Shown piece after piece: positions 20,035-28,423 of a stretch of DNA of 64,000 bases; within the stretch, counting starts at the first letter, position 1; every line of letters begins with the position of its first letter. A program made the position numbers and the translations under genes. Origin of the DNA: Halomonas saccharevitans (lineage in GTDB: Bacteria > Pseudomonadota > Gammaproteobacteria > Pseudomonadales > Halomonadaceae). Location of the stretch: assembly GCF_900116405.1 (NCBI RefSeq), contig NZ_FPAQ01000001.1:20293-84292 (forward strand), written 5' to 3'. Under the pieces are notes generated by a model. The model was not told the DNA's origin, searched no databases, and saw only the letters and a list, made by a program, of their open reading frames with translations.

Positions 20035-20828
20035 GAAAGCGCACGCTCAAGCGCGGCCTGACCGCCTTCTGGTGGGCCACCCTGGCGTTTCTCTACCTTC
20101 CGCTGGCGGTGGTGGTGCTGTTCTCCTTCAATGCCGCCAACAGTGCCGCCAGCTTCACCGGCGTCTCGCTGCGCTGGTACTACCAGCTGATGGGCAACGA
20201 GGCGATCCTTTCGGCCTTCGCCAACAGCCTGGTGCTGGCGATCACCTCCTCGGTGATTGCCCTCGTCATCGGCTGTCTGATCGGCTACGGCATGTATCGC
20301 CATCGCCACCGCAAGCTCGGCTGGCTGATCGTGCTGATCTACCTGCCCATCGTGTTGCCGGATATTGTCTTCGGCATCTCGGAGATGGCCTTCTTCGTGC
20401 AGATCCACCGCCTGACCGGGCTGCTGCAGCCGGGACTCGGGACCATGATCATCGCCCACGTGACCTTCCAGATTCCGTTCGTGGCGTTGATCATCTATTC
20501 GCGCTTCGTGGGGCTAGACCCGACGCTGTTCGAGGCCGCCAAGGATCTCTACGCCTCGCCGTTCAAACGGGTCGTCCACTTCATGCTGCCGACCATCAAG
20601 CCCGCGTTGATCTCGGCCTTCTTCCTCTCCTTTACGCTGTCGGTGGATGACTTCGTGATCAGTTTCTTCACCGCCGGTCCCGAGAGCGCGACCCTGCCGA
20701 TCTACATCTGGGGCGCCATCAAGAAGGGGGTATCCCCCGAGATCAACGCCATCGCCACGCTGATGATCGGCGCGGTGGCCATTGCCGCCATCATGAGCCT
20801 GCTGTTCAGCCGTCGCCGGCACGCCTGA
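20031..20828 (+). CDS. potC: Polyamine ABC transporter permease 2 (PotC/PotI)
   Basis: Second permease, 265 residues, with about six membrane helices and an EAA loop EAAKDLYASPFKRVVHFMLPTIKPA near 165-190. Start ATG lies within the stop of potB (20031-20034), showing translational coupling. It pairs with the preceding permease. Confidence 0.92.
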   Translation: MRKRTLKRGLTAFWWATLAFLYLPLAVVVLFSFNAANSAASFTGVSLRWYYQLMGNEAILSAFANSLVLAITSSVIALVIGCLIGYGMYRHRHRKLGWLIVLIYLPIVLPDIVFGISEMAFFVQIHRLTGLLQPGLGTMIIAHVTFQIPFVALIIYSRFVGLDPTLFEAAKDLYASPFKRVVHFMLPTIKPALISAFFLSFTLSVDDFVISFFTAGPESATLPIYIWGAIKKGVSPEINAIATLMIGAVAIAAIMSLLFSRRRHA

Positions 20829-20866
20829 GCCGGCGCACCTTCCCGCGGGAAACGAGGAGAGTCGAC

Positions 20867-21931
20867 ATGCCCAACAACAAGAAGATCCTGGCCCTGTCCC
20901 TGGGCGGCCTGCTGCTCGCCGGCAGCGTCCAGGCCCAGGAGAACAAGCTCTATCTGTTCAACTGGACCGAGTACATGGACCCCGAGATCATCGAGGCCTT
21001 CGAGGCGCGTTACGACGTCGAGGTGGTGCAGAACTACTTCAACTCATTGCCCGAGATGTTCGCCAAGCTCAATGCCGGCGGGGTCTCCCAGTACGACATT
21101 ATCGTGCCCTCCAACTACTTCGTGCCGCGGCTGATTCAGACCGGCCTGGTGCAGAAACTCGACAAGTCGAAGCTCGAGAATCTCGACAATATCATGGCGC
21201 AGTTCCAGGACCCGGCCTTTGATCCCGGCGCCGAGTACACCGTGCCTTACCAGTGGGGGACGACCGGGATCGTCTACAACACCGAGACCTTCCCGGAGGC
21301 ACCCAAGAGTTGGTCGCTGATGTTCGATCCGAAGGCCAATCCCGAGCACCCGTTCGCGCTGATGGGCGACGGTCAGGTCAGCATGGGCGGCGCCTGCGCC
21401 TATCTCGGCCACGGCTACGACTGCACCGACATGAACGCCTGGAAAGAGGCCGCGCGGCTGCTCATCGAGACCAAGGGACGCGAGACCTTCAGCGGCTTCA
21501 CCGACGGCACCCCCGCCCTGCAGCAGCTGGCCCGCGGCGTGACCCACGTGGGGCTCTCCTACAACGGCGACTACCTGTTCTTCAAGGAGGAGGACCCCGA
21601 CTCCTTCGCTACCCTCGACTTCATGATTCCCGACGAGGGCGCCGAGATGTGGGTGGACTCGATGCTGATTCCCTCTGAGGCGCCCAACCCGGACATGGCG
21701 CACAAGTTCATCGACTTCATCCTCGAGGCCGAGGTCGGCGCCCAGCTCTCCAACTACAACTACTACGCCAGCCCCAATGCCGCCGCCACGCCGTATCTCG
21801 ACGAGGTGCTGACCAAGCCCCCCGTCCAGCCGAGCGAGGCCGACATGGAGCGACTGCGCTTCACCCCGAGCCTGGAAGGCGATGCCCTGCAGACCTTCCA
21901 GCAGCTGTGGTCCGAGGTCCAGTCCCGCTGA
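20867..21931 (+). CDS. potF: Periplasmic polyamine-binding protein (PotF/PotD type, copy 1)
   Basis: Solute-binding protein of the preceding ABC importer, 354 residues, with a signal peptide ending about VQAQE (residue 24). Family segments are FNWTEYMDPEIIEAFE, YDIIVPSNYFVPRLI and PYQWGTTGIVYN. Two Cys (GGACAYLGHGYDCTD, about 180-190) could form a disulfide, and the second paralogue at 23462 keeps both. RBS ACGAGGAGAG upstream. Ligand, probably putrescine or spermidine, is inferred from family. Confidence 0.9.
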   Translation: MPNNKKILALSLGGLLLAGSVQAQENKLYLFNWTEYMDPEIIEAFEARYDVEVVQNYFNSLPEMFAKLNAGGVSQYDIIVPSNYFVPRLIQTGLVQKLDKSKLENLDNIMAQFQDPAFDPGAEYTVPYQWGTTGIVYNTETFPEAPKSWSLMFDPKANPEHPFALMGDGQVSMGGACAYLGHGYDCTDMNAWKEAARLLIETKGRETFSGFTDGTPALQQLARGVTHVGLSYNGDYLFFKEEDPDSFATLDFMIPDEGAEMWVDSMLIPSEAPNPDMAHKFIDFILEAEVGAQLSNYNYYASPNAAATPYLDEVLTKPPVQPSEADMERLRFTPSLEGDALQTFQQLWSEVQSR

Positions 21932-21987
21932 GCGAAGAGTCCCCGGCATCGGGCCGGGGGCTCGCCATTGCGAGCAAGGAATATCCC

Positions 21988-23355
21988 ATGAGTAACCGAC
22001 AGGAGCAGCCGCTCCTCAACGACTGGTTCGAGAAGCACGGCATCACCGAGGTCGAATGCCTGGTCTCCGACCTGACCGGCATCCTCAAGGGCAAGATCAT
22101 GCCCGCCGGCAAGTACCTCAAGGGCGGTCGCCCGCGGCTGCCCGACTCGATCTTCATCCAGACGGTCACCGGCGGCTATCCCGATGACGAGGACATCCGC
22201 TTCTGGAACCCCGCCGAGCGTGACATGGAGCTGGTGCCCGACCCGAGCGCCATCTATCCGGTGCCCTGGGCCGAGGATCCGACCGTGCAGATCATCCACG
22301 ACTGCTTCTACCTGACCGGTGAGCCGGTGGAGCTGGCGCCGCGCTACGTGCTCAAGCGCGTGCTGGACCTCTATGCGGCTCGCGGCTGGAGGCCGGTGGT
22401 GGCGCCGGAGGTGGAGTTCTACCTGGTCAAGACCAACACCGATTCCGACTATCCGCTGGAGCCGCCGGTCGGGCGTTCCGGGCGCCAGGAGAGCAGCCGC
22501 CAGTCGTTCTCCATCGACGCGGTCAACGAGTTCGATCCGCTGTTCGAGGAGATGTACGACTACTGCGACGCCATGAACCTGGACCTGGATACCCTGATTC
22601 ACGAGGAGGGCGCCGGCCAGATGGAGGTCAACTTCCAGCACGGCGATCCGCTCGCCCTGGCCGACCAGGTGGTGATGTTCAAGCGCACCCTGCGCGAGAC
22701 GGCGCTGCGCCACGGCATGTACGCCACCTTCATGGCCAAGCCCATGGCGGGCGAGCCGGGCAGCTCGATGCACATCCATCAGAGCCTGCTCGACAGCAAG
22801 GAGGGGCATAACGTCTTCGCCGACGAGGACGGCCAGCCCAGCCGCCTCTTCCACGCCTTCATCGGCGGGCAGCAGCGCTACCTGCCCTCGGTGATGCCGC
22901 TGCTGGCGCCCAACGTCAACTCCTATCGGCGGCTGATGCGCACCGAGACCAGCGGCTCGGCGCCGATCAACGTCGAGTGGGGCATGGACAACCGCACCGT
23001 GGGGCTGCGCGTGCCGGTCTCCACCCCCGAGGCGACTCGGGTGGAAAACCGCCTGGCGGGGGCCGACGCCAATCCCTATCTGGTGATGGCGGCCTCGCTG
23101 GCCTGCGGCTACCTGGGCATGCTGGGCCGGCTCGAGCCCCGGCCGCCGATGGTCGGCTCCGCCTGGTCCGGCGGCAACAAGCTGCCCGACGACATCGGCC
23201 CGGCGCTGGACATGCTCCACGACTGCCAGCCGCTGGCCGACATCCTCGGCGAGCGCTTCGTCAACAGCTACCTGGCGGTCAAGCGCGCCGAGCACCGCGC
23301 CTACTTCCAGGTCATCAGCTCCTGGGAGCGCGAGCACCTGCTGCTGCGCGTCTAG
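21988..23355 (+). CDS. puuA: Glutamine-synthetase-family gamma-glutamylpolyamine ligase (copy 1)
   Basis: ATP-dependent ligase joining glutamate to an amine, 455 residues. GS-fold features: an N-terminal beta-grasp with SDLTGILKGKIMP, the catalytic Glu segment APEVEFYLVK, EEGAGQMEVNF, the HIHQSLLDS loop, and NRTVGLRVP. Lying between two polyamine-binding protein genes and next to two puuB copies, it is most likely glutamate-putrescine ligase. Start chosen at 21988 with AAGGA upstream; the frame opens earlier but the extra residues are not family-like. One of three GS-like paralogues in this window. Confidence 0.88.
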   Translation: MSNRQEQPLLNDWFEKHGITEVECLVSDLTGILKGKIMPAGKYLKGGRPRLPDSIFIQTVTGGYPDDEDIRFWNPAERDMELVPDPSAIYPVPWAEDPTVQIIHDCFYLTGEPVELAPRYVLKRVLDLYAARGWRPVVAPEVEFYLVKTNTDSDYPLEPPVGRSGRQESSRQSFSIDAVNEFDPLFEEMYDYCDAMNLDLDTLIHEEGAGQMEVNFQHGDPLALADQVVMFKRTLRETALRHGMYATFMAKPMAGEPGSSMHIHQSLLDSKEGHNVFADEDGQPSRLFHAFIGGQQRYLPSVMPLLAPNVNSYRRLMRTETSGSAPINVEWGMDNRTVGLRVPVSTPEATRVENRLAGADANPYLVMAASLACGYLGMLGRLEPRPPMVGSAWSGGNKLPDDIGPALDMLHDCQPLADILGERFVNSYLAVKRAEHRAYFQVISSWEREHLLLRV

Positions 23356-23461
23356 GCGAGAGAGCGATCCGAGCATGCTTGATCGGGTACTCGAGAACGA
23401 GTGCCCTCCGGGCCGAAAGGGCGTGCCGCCTGGTGCGCCAAGACCATCAGGGAGAGTGATG

Positions 23462-24538
23462 ATGCTGAAACCGAGATACGCTGCGGCGCTGGCCGGCCTG
23501 GGGCTGCTGACGCTTGGCGCCGCCGCGGCGGCCGACGACGGCAAGCTCAGGCTGTTCAACTGGTCCAGCTACATGGATCCGCAGATCATCGAGGCCTTCG
23601 AGGCGGAGACGGGGCTCGAGGTGGTGCAGAACTACTACAACGCCAATGCCGAACTCTTCGCCAAGCTGACCGCGGGGGGAGATGCTCAGTACGACTTGAT
23701 CGTGCCCTCCGACTATTTCGTCCCGCGCCTGATCGATGCCGGCCTTATCCAGCCGCTGACCGCGCCGGGCGAGACCCTCGCGGGCCACGATCATATCCTC
23801 GAGGAGTTTCGCACGCCGAGCTTCGATCCCGGCGGTGACTACACCGTGCCCTACCTGTGGGGCGCGACCGGCATCGTCTATGACACCGACACCTGGGCGA
23901 ACCCTGACCCCAGCTGGGGCCTGCTCTATGATCCCGAGGTCAACGCCGACTACCCCTTCGCGCTGCTCAAGGGCGATGCCCAGTTCACCTTCGGCACCGC
24001 CTGTGCCTTCCAGGGCGCCGGCTTTGACTGCGTGGGCCAGGCGCCCTGGGTCGAGGCGGCGCGGCTGGTCATCGAGACCCGGGGTCGCGACAACTTCGTC
24101 GGCTTCGTCGGCGCCACGGCGGCCATCGAGCAGGTCGCCAGCGGCGTGATCCGGGCCGGCATCGCCTACAACGGCGATCTGGCCGCCAAGCGCGCCGAGG
24201 ATCCGGCGACCTACGGCTCGCTGGGCTTCTTCATCCCCGAGGAGGGCTCCCAGCGCTGGGTCGACGTGCTGGCGATCCCGGCGCGCGCCCCCAACCCCGA
24301 GGCCGCTCGTGCCTTCATCGAGTACCTGTTGCGCCCGGAGGTCGCCGCGCAGTTGGCCAATTATAATTTCTACACCACGCCCAACGAGGCCGCCCTGCCG
24401 ATGGTGGACGAGGCGCTGCGCCAGCCGCCGGTGATGCCCGATGAGGCGGATCGTGCACGGCTGCACTTCACCCCCTCGGCAAGCGGCGATCAGCTGCAGC
24501 TGCTCCAGGAGCTGTGGAGCGAGGCGCGCAGTCGCTGA
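23462..24538 (+). CDS. Periplasmic polyamine-binding protein (PotF/PotD type, copy 2)
   Basis: A second solute-binding protein of 358 residues, clearly paralogous to the one at 20867: FNWSSYMDPQIIEAFE, YDLIVPSDYFVPRLI and PYLWGATGIVYD align directly. Signal peptide ends AAAAADD near residue 24. Two adjacent ATGs (23459, 23462) are possible; 23462 has the better spacing from GGAGAG. It has no permease of its own, so it probably feeds the same PotABC channel with a different amine. Both Cys of the first copy are kept (FGTACAFQGAGFDC). Confidence 0.88.
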   Translation: MLKPRYAAALAGLGLLTLGAAAAADDGKLRLFNWSSYMDPQIIEAFEAETGLEVVQNYYNANAELFAKLTAGGDAQYDLIVPSDYFVPRLIDAGLIQPLTAPGETLAGHDHILEEFRTPSFDPGGDYTVPYLWGATGIVYDTDTWANPDPSWGLLYDPEVNADYPFALLKGDAQFTFGTACAFQGAGFDCVGQAPWVEAARLVIETRGRDNFVGFVGATAAIEQVASGVIRAGIAYNGDLAAKRAEDPATYGSLGFFIPEEGSQRWVDVLAIPARAPNPEAARAFIEYLLRPEVAAQLANYNFYTTPNEAALPMVDEALRQPPVMPDEADRARLHFTPSASGDQLQLLQELWSEARSR

Positions 24539-24613
24539 GTCCTGCATGGTTTTTCGATAACGCCGGGGCTTTCCTCGGCACTCTTGAGTGTTGATTATTT
24601 AATACCACAATAA

Positions 24614-24643
24614 TTGTCTTCGCGGCGTTCGTGCTCTTATCAT
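24614..24643 (+). promoter_or_regulatory. Sigma-70 promoter candidate for puuB copy 2
   Basis: TTGTCT (24614-24619) and TATCAT (24638-24643) are separated by 18 bases, in an A/T-rich gap after the solute-binding protein gene. The start codon of puuB2 is about 40 bases further. Suggests puuB2 can be transcribed apart from the pot genes. Confidence 0.5.
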
Positions 24644-24684
24644 GGAAAAAATAGTTGAATAAAACATCCACTCCGGAGGCCTTC

Positions 24685-25977
24685 ATGAGCGACTCTCCCA
24701 CCACCGACCACGTGGCATCCTGGTACGCCGCCTCGGCCAATCCCGCCCCGGCGCGCCCGGCCCTCGAAGGCGAGATCGCGTGCGACGTGTGCGTGGTGGG
24801 CGCCGGCTTCACCGGCATCTCCGCGGCCCTGCACCTGGCCGAGCAGGGCCATCGGGTGGTGGTGCTGGAGGCGGCCCGAGTCGGCTTCGGCGCCTCCGGG
24901 CGCAACGGCGGGCAGATCGTCAACAGCTACAGCCGCGACATGGATGTGATCGAGGCGAGGTATGGCGAGCAGACCGCTCTGGCGCTGGGCGACATGGCCT
25001 TCGAGGGCAACCGCATCATTCGCGAGCGCATCGCGCGCTACGGCATCGACTGCGACCTGCGCGACGGCAACCTCTTCGCCGCCTGCAACGACAAGCAGTT
25101 CAAGGGGCTTGTCGAGCACAAGGCGCTCTGGGAGCGCTATGGCCACCGTGAGCTCGAACTGCTGGAAGGAGAGGCGGTCAAGCGCGAGGTGACCTCCGAG
25201 CGCTACGTGGGCGCGCTGGTCGATCACTCCGGCGGCCACCTGCATCCGCTCAACCTGGTGCTGGGCCAGGCCGCCGCGGTGGAGTCTCTGGGCGGCGTGA
25301 TCCATGAATACACCCCGGTGACGGCCGTCGAGCACGGCCAGCCGGTGCGCCTCTCCACGCCTCGCGGCATGGTGCGGGCCGAGCGGGTGGTGATGGCCGG
25401 CAACGCCTACCACCAGGGCATCATGCCGGCGCTGGAGGGCAAGTCGATGCCCTGCGGCACCCAGATCATCGCCACCGAGCCGCTGGGTGAGGAGCGGGCC
25501 CGATCGCTGCTGCCCAACGACCTCGCCGTCGAGGACTGCAACTACCTGCTCGACTACTATCGGCTGACCGCCGACCACCGCCTGATCTACGGCGGCGGCG
25601 TCAACTATGGCGGCCAGGACCCGGCCGACATCGAGGCGGTGATTCGTTCCAAGATGGAGAAGACCTTCCCGGGCCTTTCGGACGTGCGGGTCGACTACGC
25701 ATGGAGCGGCACCTTCCTGATGACGCTCAACCGGCTACCGCAGTTCGGCGTGCTCAACGACAACGTCTACTACGCCCAGGGCTATTCCGGCCACGGCGTG
25801 ACCTGCACTCACCTGGCCGGGCGCCTGATCGCCGAGGCGATGACCGGTCGCGAGGCACGCTTCGACGCCTTCGCCGACCTGCCGCACCTGCCATTCCCCG
25901 GCGGGCGGATGCTGCGGGTGCCGCTCTCCGCCGTCGGCGCCTGGTACTACCAGGTCCGGGATCGCCTGGGCGTCTGA
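24685..25977 (+). CDS. puuB: FAD-dependent gamma-glutamylputrescine oxidase-like protein (copy 2)
   Basis: DAO-family flavoprotein of 430 residues, paralogue of the gene at 16656. FAD motif VVGAGFTGISAALHLAEQG near residue 35, FGASGRNGGQIVNSYS near 68, DHSGGHLHPLNLVLGQ near 190 and NVYYAQGYSGHGVTC near 365. RBS CCGGAGG precedes the ATG at 24685. Predicted to oxidise a gamma-glutamylated amine made by the puuA product. It ends the rightward block; the regulator gene at 26011 converges on it. Confidence 0.88.
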   Translation: MSDSPTTDHVASWYAASANPAPARPALEGEIACDVCVVGAGFTGISAALHLAEQGHRVVVLEAARVGFGASGRNGGQIVNSYSRDMDVIEARYGEQTALALGDMAFEGNRIIRERIARYGIDCDLRDGNLFAACNDKQFKGLVEHKALWERYGHRELELLEGEAVKREVTSERYVGALVDHSGGHLHPLNLVLGQAAAVESLGGVIHEYTPVTAVEHGQPVRLSTPRGMVRAERVVMAGNAYHQGIMPALEGKSMPCGTQIIATEPLGEERARSLLPNDLAVEDCNYLLDYYRLTADHRLIYGGGVNYGGQDPADIEAVIRSKMEKTFPGLSDVRVDYAWSGTFLMTLNRLPQFGVLNDNVYYAQGYSGHGVTCTHLAGRLIAEAMTGREARFDAFADLPHLPFPGGRMLRVPLSAVGAWYYQVRDRLGV

Positions 25978-26010
25978 TCGAGAGGCAGCGTCGGCGCCGA
26001 GTGGCGTCGC

Positions 26011-26889
26011 TCAGGTGAACTTGCGAAAGAAATGGGTCATGTCGAACAGCTCGTCCAGGCGCTCGTAGCGCTCCCGAGCCTCTGGCCAGCGCTGCTCCTG
26101 GACGGCGGCGATCATGGTCTCCAGCAGCATCATGGTCGAGACGTTGGAATCCCACCCCGAGGGAATCTCTACCCAGCAGTGGAAGGTGAAGTCGGCCAGT
26201 GACGCGATCGGCGAGCCCCACTGATCGGTGAACAGCACGATGGTCACCCCGCGCTTGTGCACCATCTCCGCCAGGCGCAGCAGGTTGGTCTCGTAGCGGC
26301 GTATATCGAAGATCAGCAGGGTGTCGCCCGGCTGCATGTCGAGCACGTAGTGCGGCCAGGTGCCCGAGGACGAGGTCAGGTGGGTGACGCCGGGGCGCAC
26401 CGCCTGGAAGTGCGTGAAGGCATAGTCGCCCAGCGCCTGAGTGATGCGCCCGCCGACGATGTAGAGGCGCCGCTCGGCATCGGCCAGCTGGCGCGTCGCC
26501 CCATCGAACCTCGCCGTCTCGATATGCGAGAAGGTCAGCTGCAGGTTGGTGGTGACCGCCTGGGCGAAGCGATTCAGCAGGTGGGTCTCCGGCGCCTCGG
26601 CCGACCAGTTGTCGCGTCGCTGGGTGGGCCCGACGCCCTTCGCCTCCAGCTCGCCCAGCAGCGCCTTGTGAAACTCCGGATAGCCCTTGAACCCCAGCTT
26701 CTTGACCATCCGCGCCACGGTGGGGGAGGAGACCCCCGCGTTGCTTGCCACGATGGTGATCGAGGCCAGCCCTGCCGCGGGATAGTTGTCGAGCAGCGCA
26801 TCGGCGAATTTTCGCTCCGAGGGCGTCAGCGCCGAGTAGTGCTGGCGGATCAGTGCGCGCACGGTGGCGCTGGAATCGAGGTTCGTCAA
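26011..26889 (-). CDS. MurR/RpiR-family transcriptional regulator
   Basis: Regulator with an N-terminal RpiR helix-turn-helix (LTPSERKFADALLDNYPAA, then SSPTVARMVKKLGFKGYPEF) and a C-terminal SIS domain (RLYIVGGRITQALGDYAF, DTLLIFDIRRYETN). I pick a TTG start at 26889 with GGAAGGAAG five bases before it: 292 residues, the family length. The first in-frame ATG, at 27000, would add 37 unlike residues and place the coding region over the promoter of the divergent gene. SIS domains of this family bind sugar phosphates or similar small ligands. Its position points to control of the TRAP/amidohydrolase block. Confidence 0.85.
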   Translation of the reverse strand: MTNLDSSATVRALIRQHYSALTPSERKFADALLDNYPAAGLASITIVASNAGVSSPTVARMVKKLGFKGYPEFHKALLGELEAKGVGPTQRRDNWSAEAPETHLLNRFAQAVTTNLQLTFSHIETARFDGATRQLADAERRLYIVGGRITQALGDYAFTHFQAVRPGVTHLTSSSGTWPHYVLDMQPGDTLLIFDIRRYETNLLRLAEMVHKRGVTIVLFTDQWGSPIASLADFTFHCWVEIPSGWDSNVSTMMLLETMIAAVQEQRWPEARERYERLDELFDMTHFFRKFT

Positions 26890-26981
26890 GGCGCTTCCTT
26901 CCCGTATGTCCTGCGGTTTCGCCTGCCCCCAGGCGACGATGCGCGTGGCGAAGCAGCGTTGACGCGGGCTCTGAAGAAATA

Positions 26982-27011
26982 TTGACACGCTGACATTCAC
27001 GCGTCTATATC
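26982..27011 (+). promoter_or_regulatory. Sigma-70 promoter for the amidohydrolase-TRAP genes
   Basis: A perfect TTGACA (26982-26987) is followed after 18 bases by TATATC (27006-27011). GGAGGAG and the ATG of the amidohydrolase gene come 25 bases later. The direct repeat TGACACGCTGACA at 26983-26995 lies in the promoter and could be part of an operator. Confidence 0.6.
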
Positions 27012-27036
27012 TTTACAGGAGCGTGGAGGAGCCCAG

Positions 27037-27834
27037 ATGTCAAGCGTAAGCGAACCGTCCAACCCAAGCGTCGAGATCCGTCATCGGCACGGCCAAGGCC
27101 CCGTGGTGCTGCTGTGCGAGCATGCCTCGCATCACATCCCCGCCTGCTATCAGGGGCTCGGCCTCGCGCCCGCGCATCGGCGCAGTCACGCCGCCTGGGA
27201 CCCCGGCGCTCGCGGCGTGGCCGTGTCGCTCTGTGAGTGGCTCGATGCCCCGCTGGTGGCGAGCCGGGTCTCGCGGCTGGTCTACGACTGCAACCGGCCT
27301 CCCGAGGCGGAAACCGCCATGCCGGCGCGCGTGGAGGTGATCGACGTGCCGGGCAATCGCGGCCTCGATGCGGCCGAGCGCGCCGCTCGGGTCGAGGCCG
27401 TCTACCGGCCGTTCTGCGATGCCGTGACGGGCGTGCTGGCCGACCGGCGGGCGCGCGCCATCCCCAGCGTGCTGATCACCCTGCACAGCTTCACGCCGAG
27501 CTTTCACGGTGAGCGCCGCGAGGTTGAGATCGGCATCCTCCACGATGCCGATCGACGCCTGGCCGACGCGATGCTGGCCGAGGCGCACCGCCTGTCCCAC
27601 CGGTGCATTCGGCGCAACGATCCTTACGGTCCCGAGGACGGCGTGACCCATTCTCTCAAGCTTCACGGCATCGGTCAGGGCATCGCGAACGTGATGATCG
27701 AAGTGCGCAACGACCTGCTGGCCACCCCCGAGGATCAACAGGCGATCGCCGAGGAGCTGTGTCGGCTGATCCATCCGGCGCTGGCCACTCTCGGTGTCGC
27801 GTCAAGCCTAGGGGAGGGCGCGCCCGATGCCTAA
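27037..27834 (+). CDS. N-formylglutamate amidohydrolase-family protein
   Basis: Zinc-dependent amidohydrolase family (PF05013), 265 residues. In the Hut pathway such enzymes cut N-formyl-L-glutamate to glutamate and formate. Motifs: VVLLCEHASHHIP near residue 25, HAAWDPGARGVA near 50, VYDCNRPP near 87, LITLHSFTP near 148 and IANVMIEVRNDLL near 215. No other hut gene is present; it heads a TRAP/GS/ALDH/ADH block instead, and its last 8 bases overlap dctQ. The true substrate may be another N-acyl or gamma-glutamyl compound, which is inference. Strong RBS GGAGGAG. Confidence 0.85.
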   Translation: MSSVSEPSNPSVEIRHRHGQGPVVLLCEHASHHIPACYQGLGLAPAHRRSHAAWDPGARGVAVSLCEWLDAPLVASRVSRLVYDCNRPPEAETAMPARVEVIDVPGNRGLDAAERAARVEAVYRPFCDAVTGVLADRRARAIPSVLITLHSFTPSFHGERREVEIGILHDADRRLADAMLAEAHRLSHRCIRRNDPYGPEDGVTHSLKLHGIGQGIANVMIEVRNDLLATPEDQQAIAEELCRLIHPALATLGVASSLGEGAPDA

Positions 27835-28423
27835 GGTCATCCTGCGCTACATCGGCGCCATCGATGCCATGAACCGCGCCATCGGGCGCATGGCGATGTA
27901 CCTGATCTTCGTGCTGATCGGGGTGCTGCTGTGGTCGTCGGCCTCCAAGGTGTTCATGACCCCCTCGATGTGGACCCTGGAGGTCGCGCAGTTCGTCATG
28001 GTGGCCTACTTCGTGCTGGGCGGTCCCTACTCGATCCAGCTGGGTTCCAACGTGCGCATGGACCTCTTCTATGGCGAGTGGAGCCCACGAACCAAGGCCT
28101 GGGTCGATGCCATCACGGTGTTCTTCCTGATCTTCTACCTCGGCGTCCTGCTCTACGGTGGGCTGGTGTCGACGGCCTACTCCCTCGGCTACTTCGGCGA
28201 TGAACCCTTCCGCTTCTTCCTCGACCTCGTCGGCACCTTCGTGACCCAAGGGCCCTCGGCGGCGGGCGAGGAGCTCGGCTTCCTGGAGCGCAGCCCGACG
28301 GCCTGGCGGCCGTGGCTGTGGCCGATCAAGACCATTCTGTGCCTCGGGGTATTTCTGATGATCCTTCAAGCCTCTGCCGAGTTCTTCCGGGATATCGGCC
28401 GTCTGCGCGGGGTGATCGACTGA
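27827..28423 (+). CDS. dctQ: TRAP transporter small permease (DctQ)
   Basis: Small membrane subunit of a tripartite TRAP importer, 198 residues. Four membrane helices are predicted (about 22-40, 58-74, 98-118, 170-188). At 198 residues it is longer than typical DctQ because about 45 mostly soluble residues separate helices 3 and 4. Overlaps the amidohydrolase gene by 8 bases and dctM by TGATG, so all three are translated together. Confidence 0.9.
   Translation: MPKVILRYIGAIDAMNRAIGRMAMYLIFVLIGVLLWSSASKVFMTPSMWTLEVAQFVMVAYFVLGGPYSIQLGSNVRMDLFYGEWSPRTKAWVDAITVFFLIFYLGVLLYGGLVSTAYSLGYFGDEPFRFFLDLVGTFVTQGPSAAGEELGFLERSPTAWRPWLWPIKTILCLGVFLMILQASAEFFRDIGRLRGVID

Noticed and set aside
27037-27834. 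Calling the amidohydrolase hutG of histidine degradation
   Set aside because: No hutU, hutH, hutI or hutF lies near; it is the first gene of a TRAP/GS/dehydrogenase block, so only the family name is justified.
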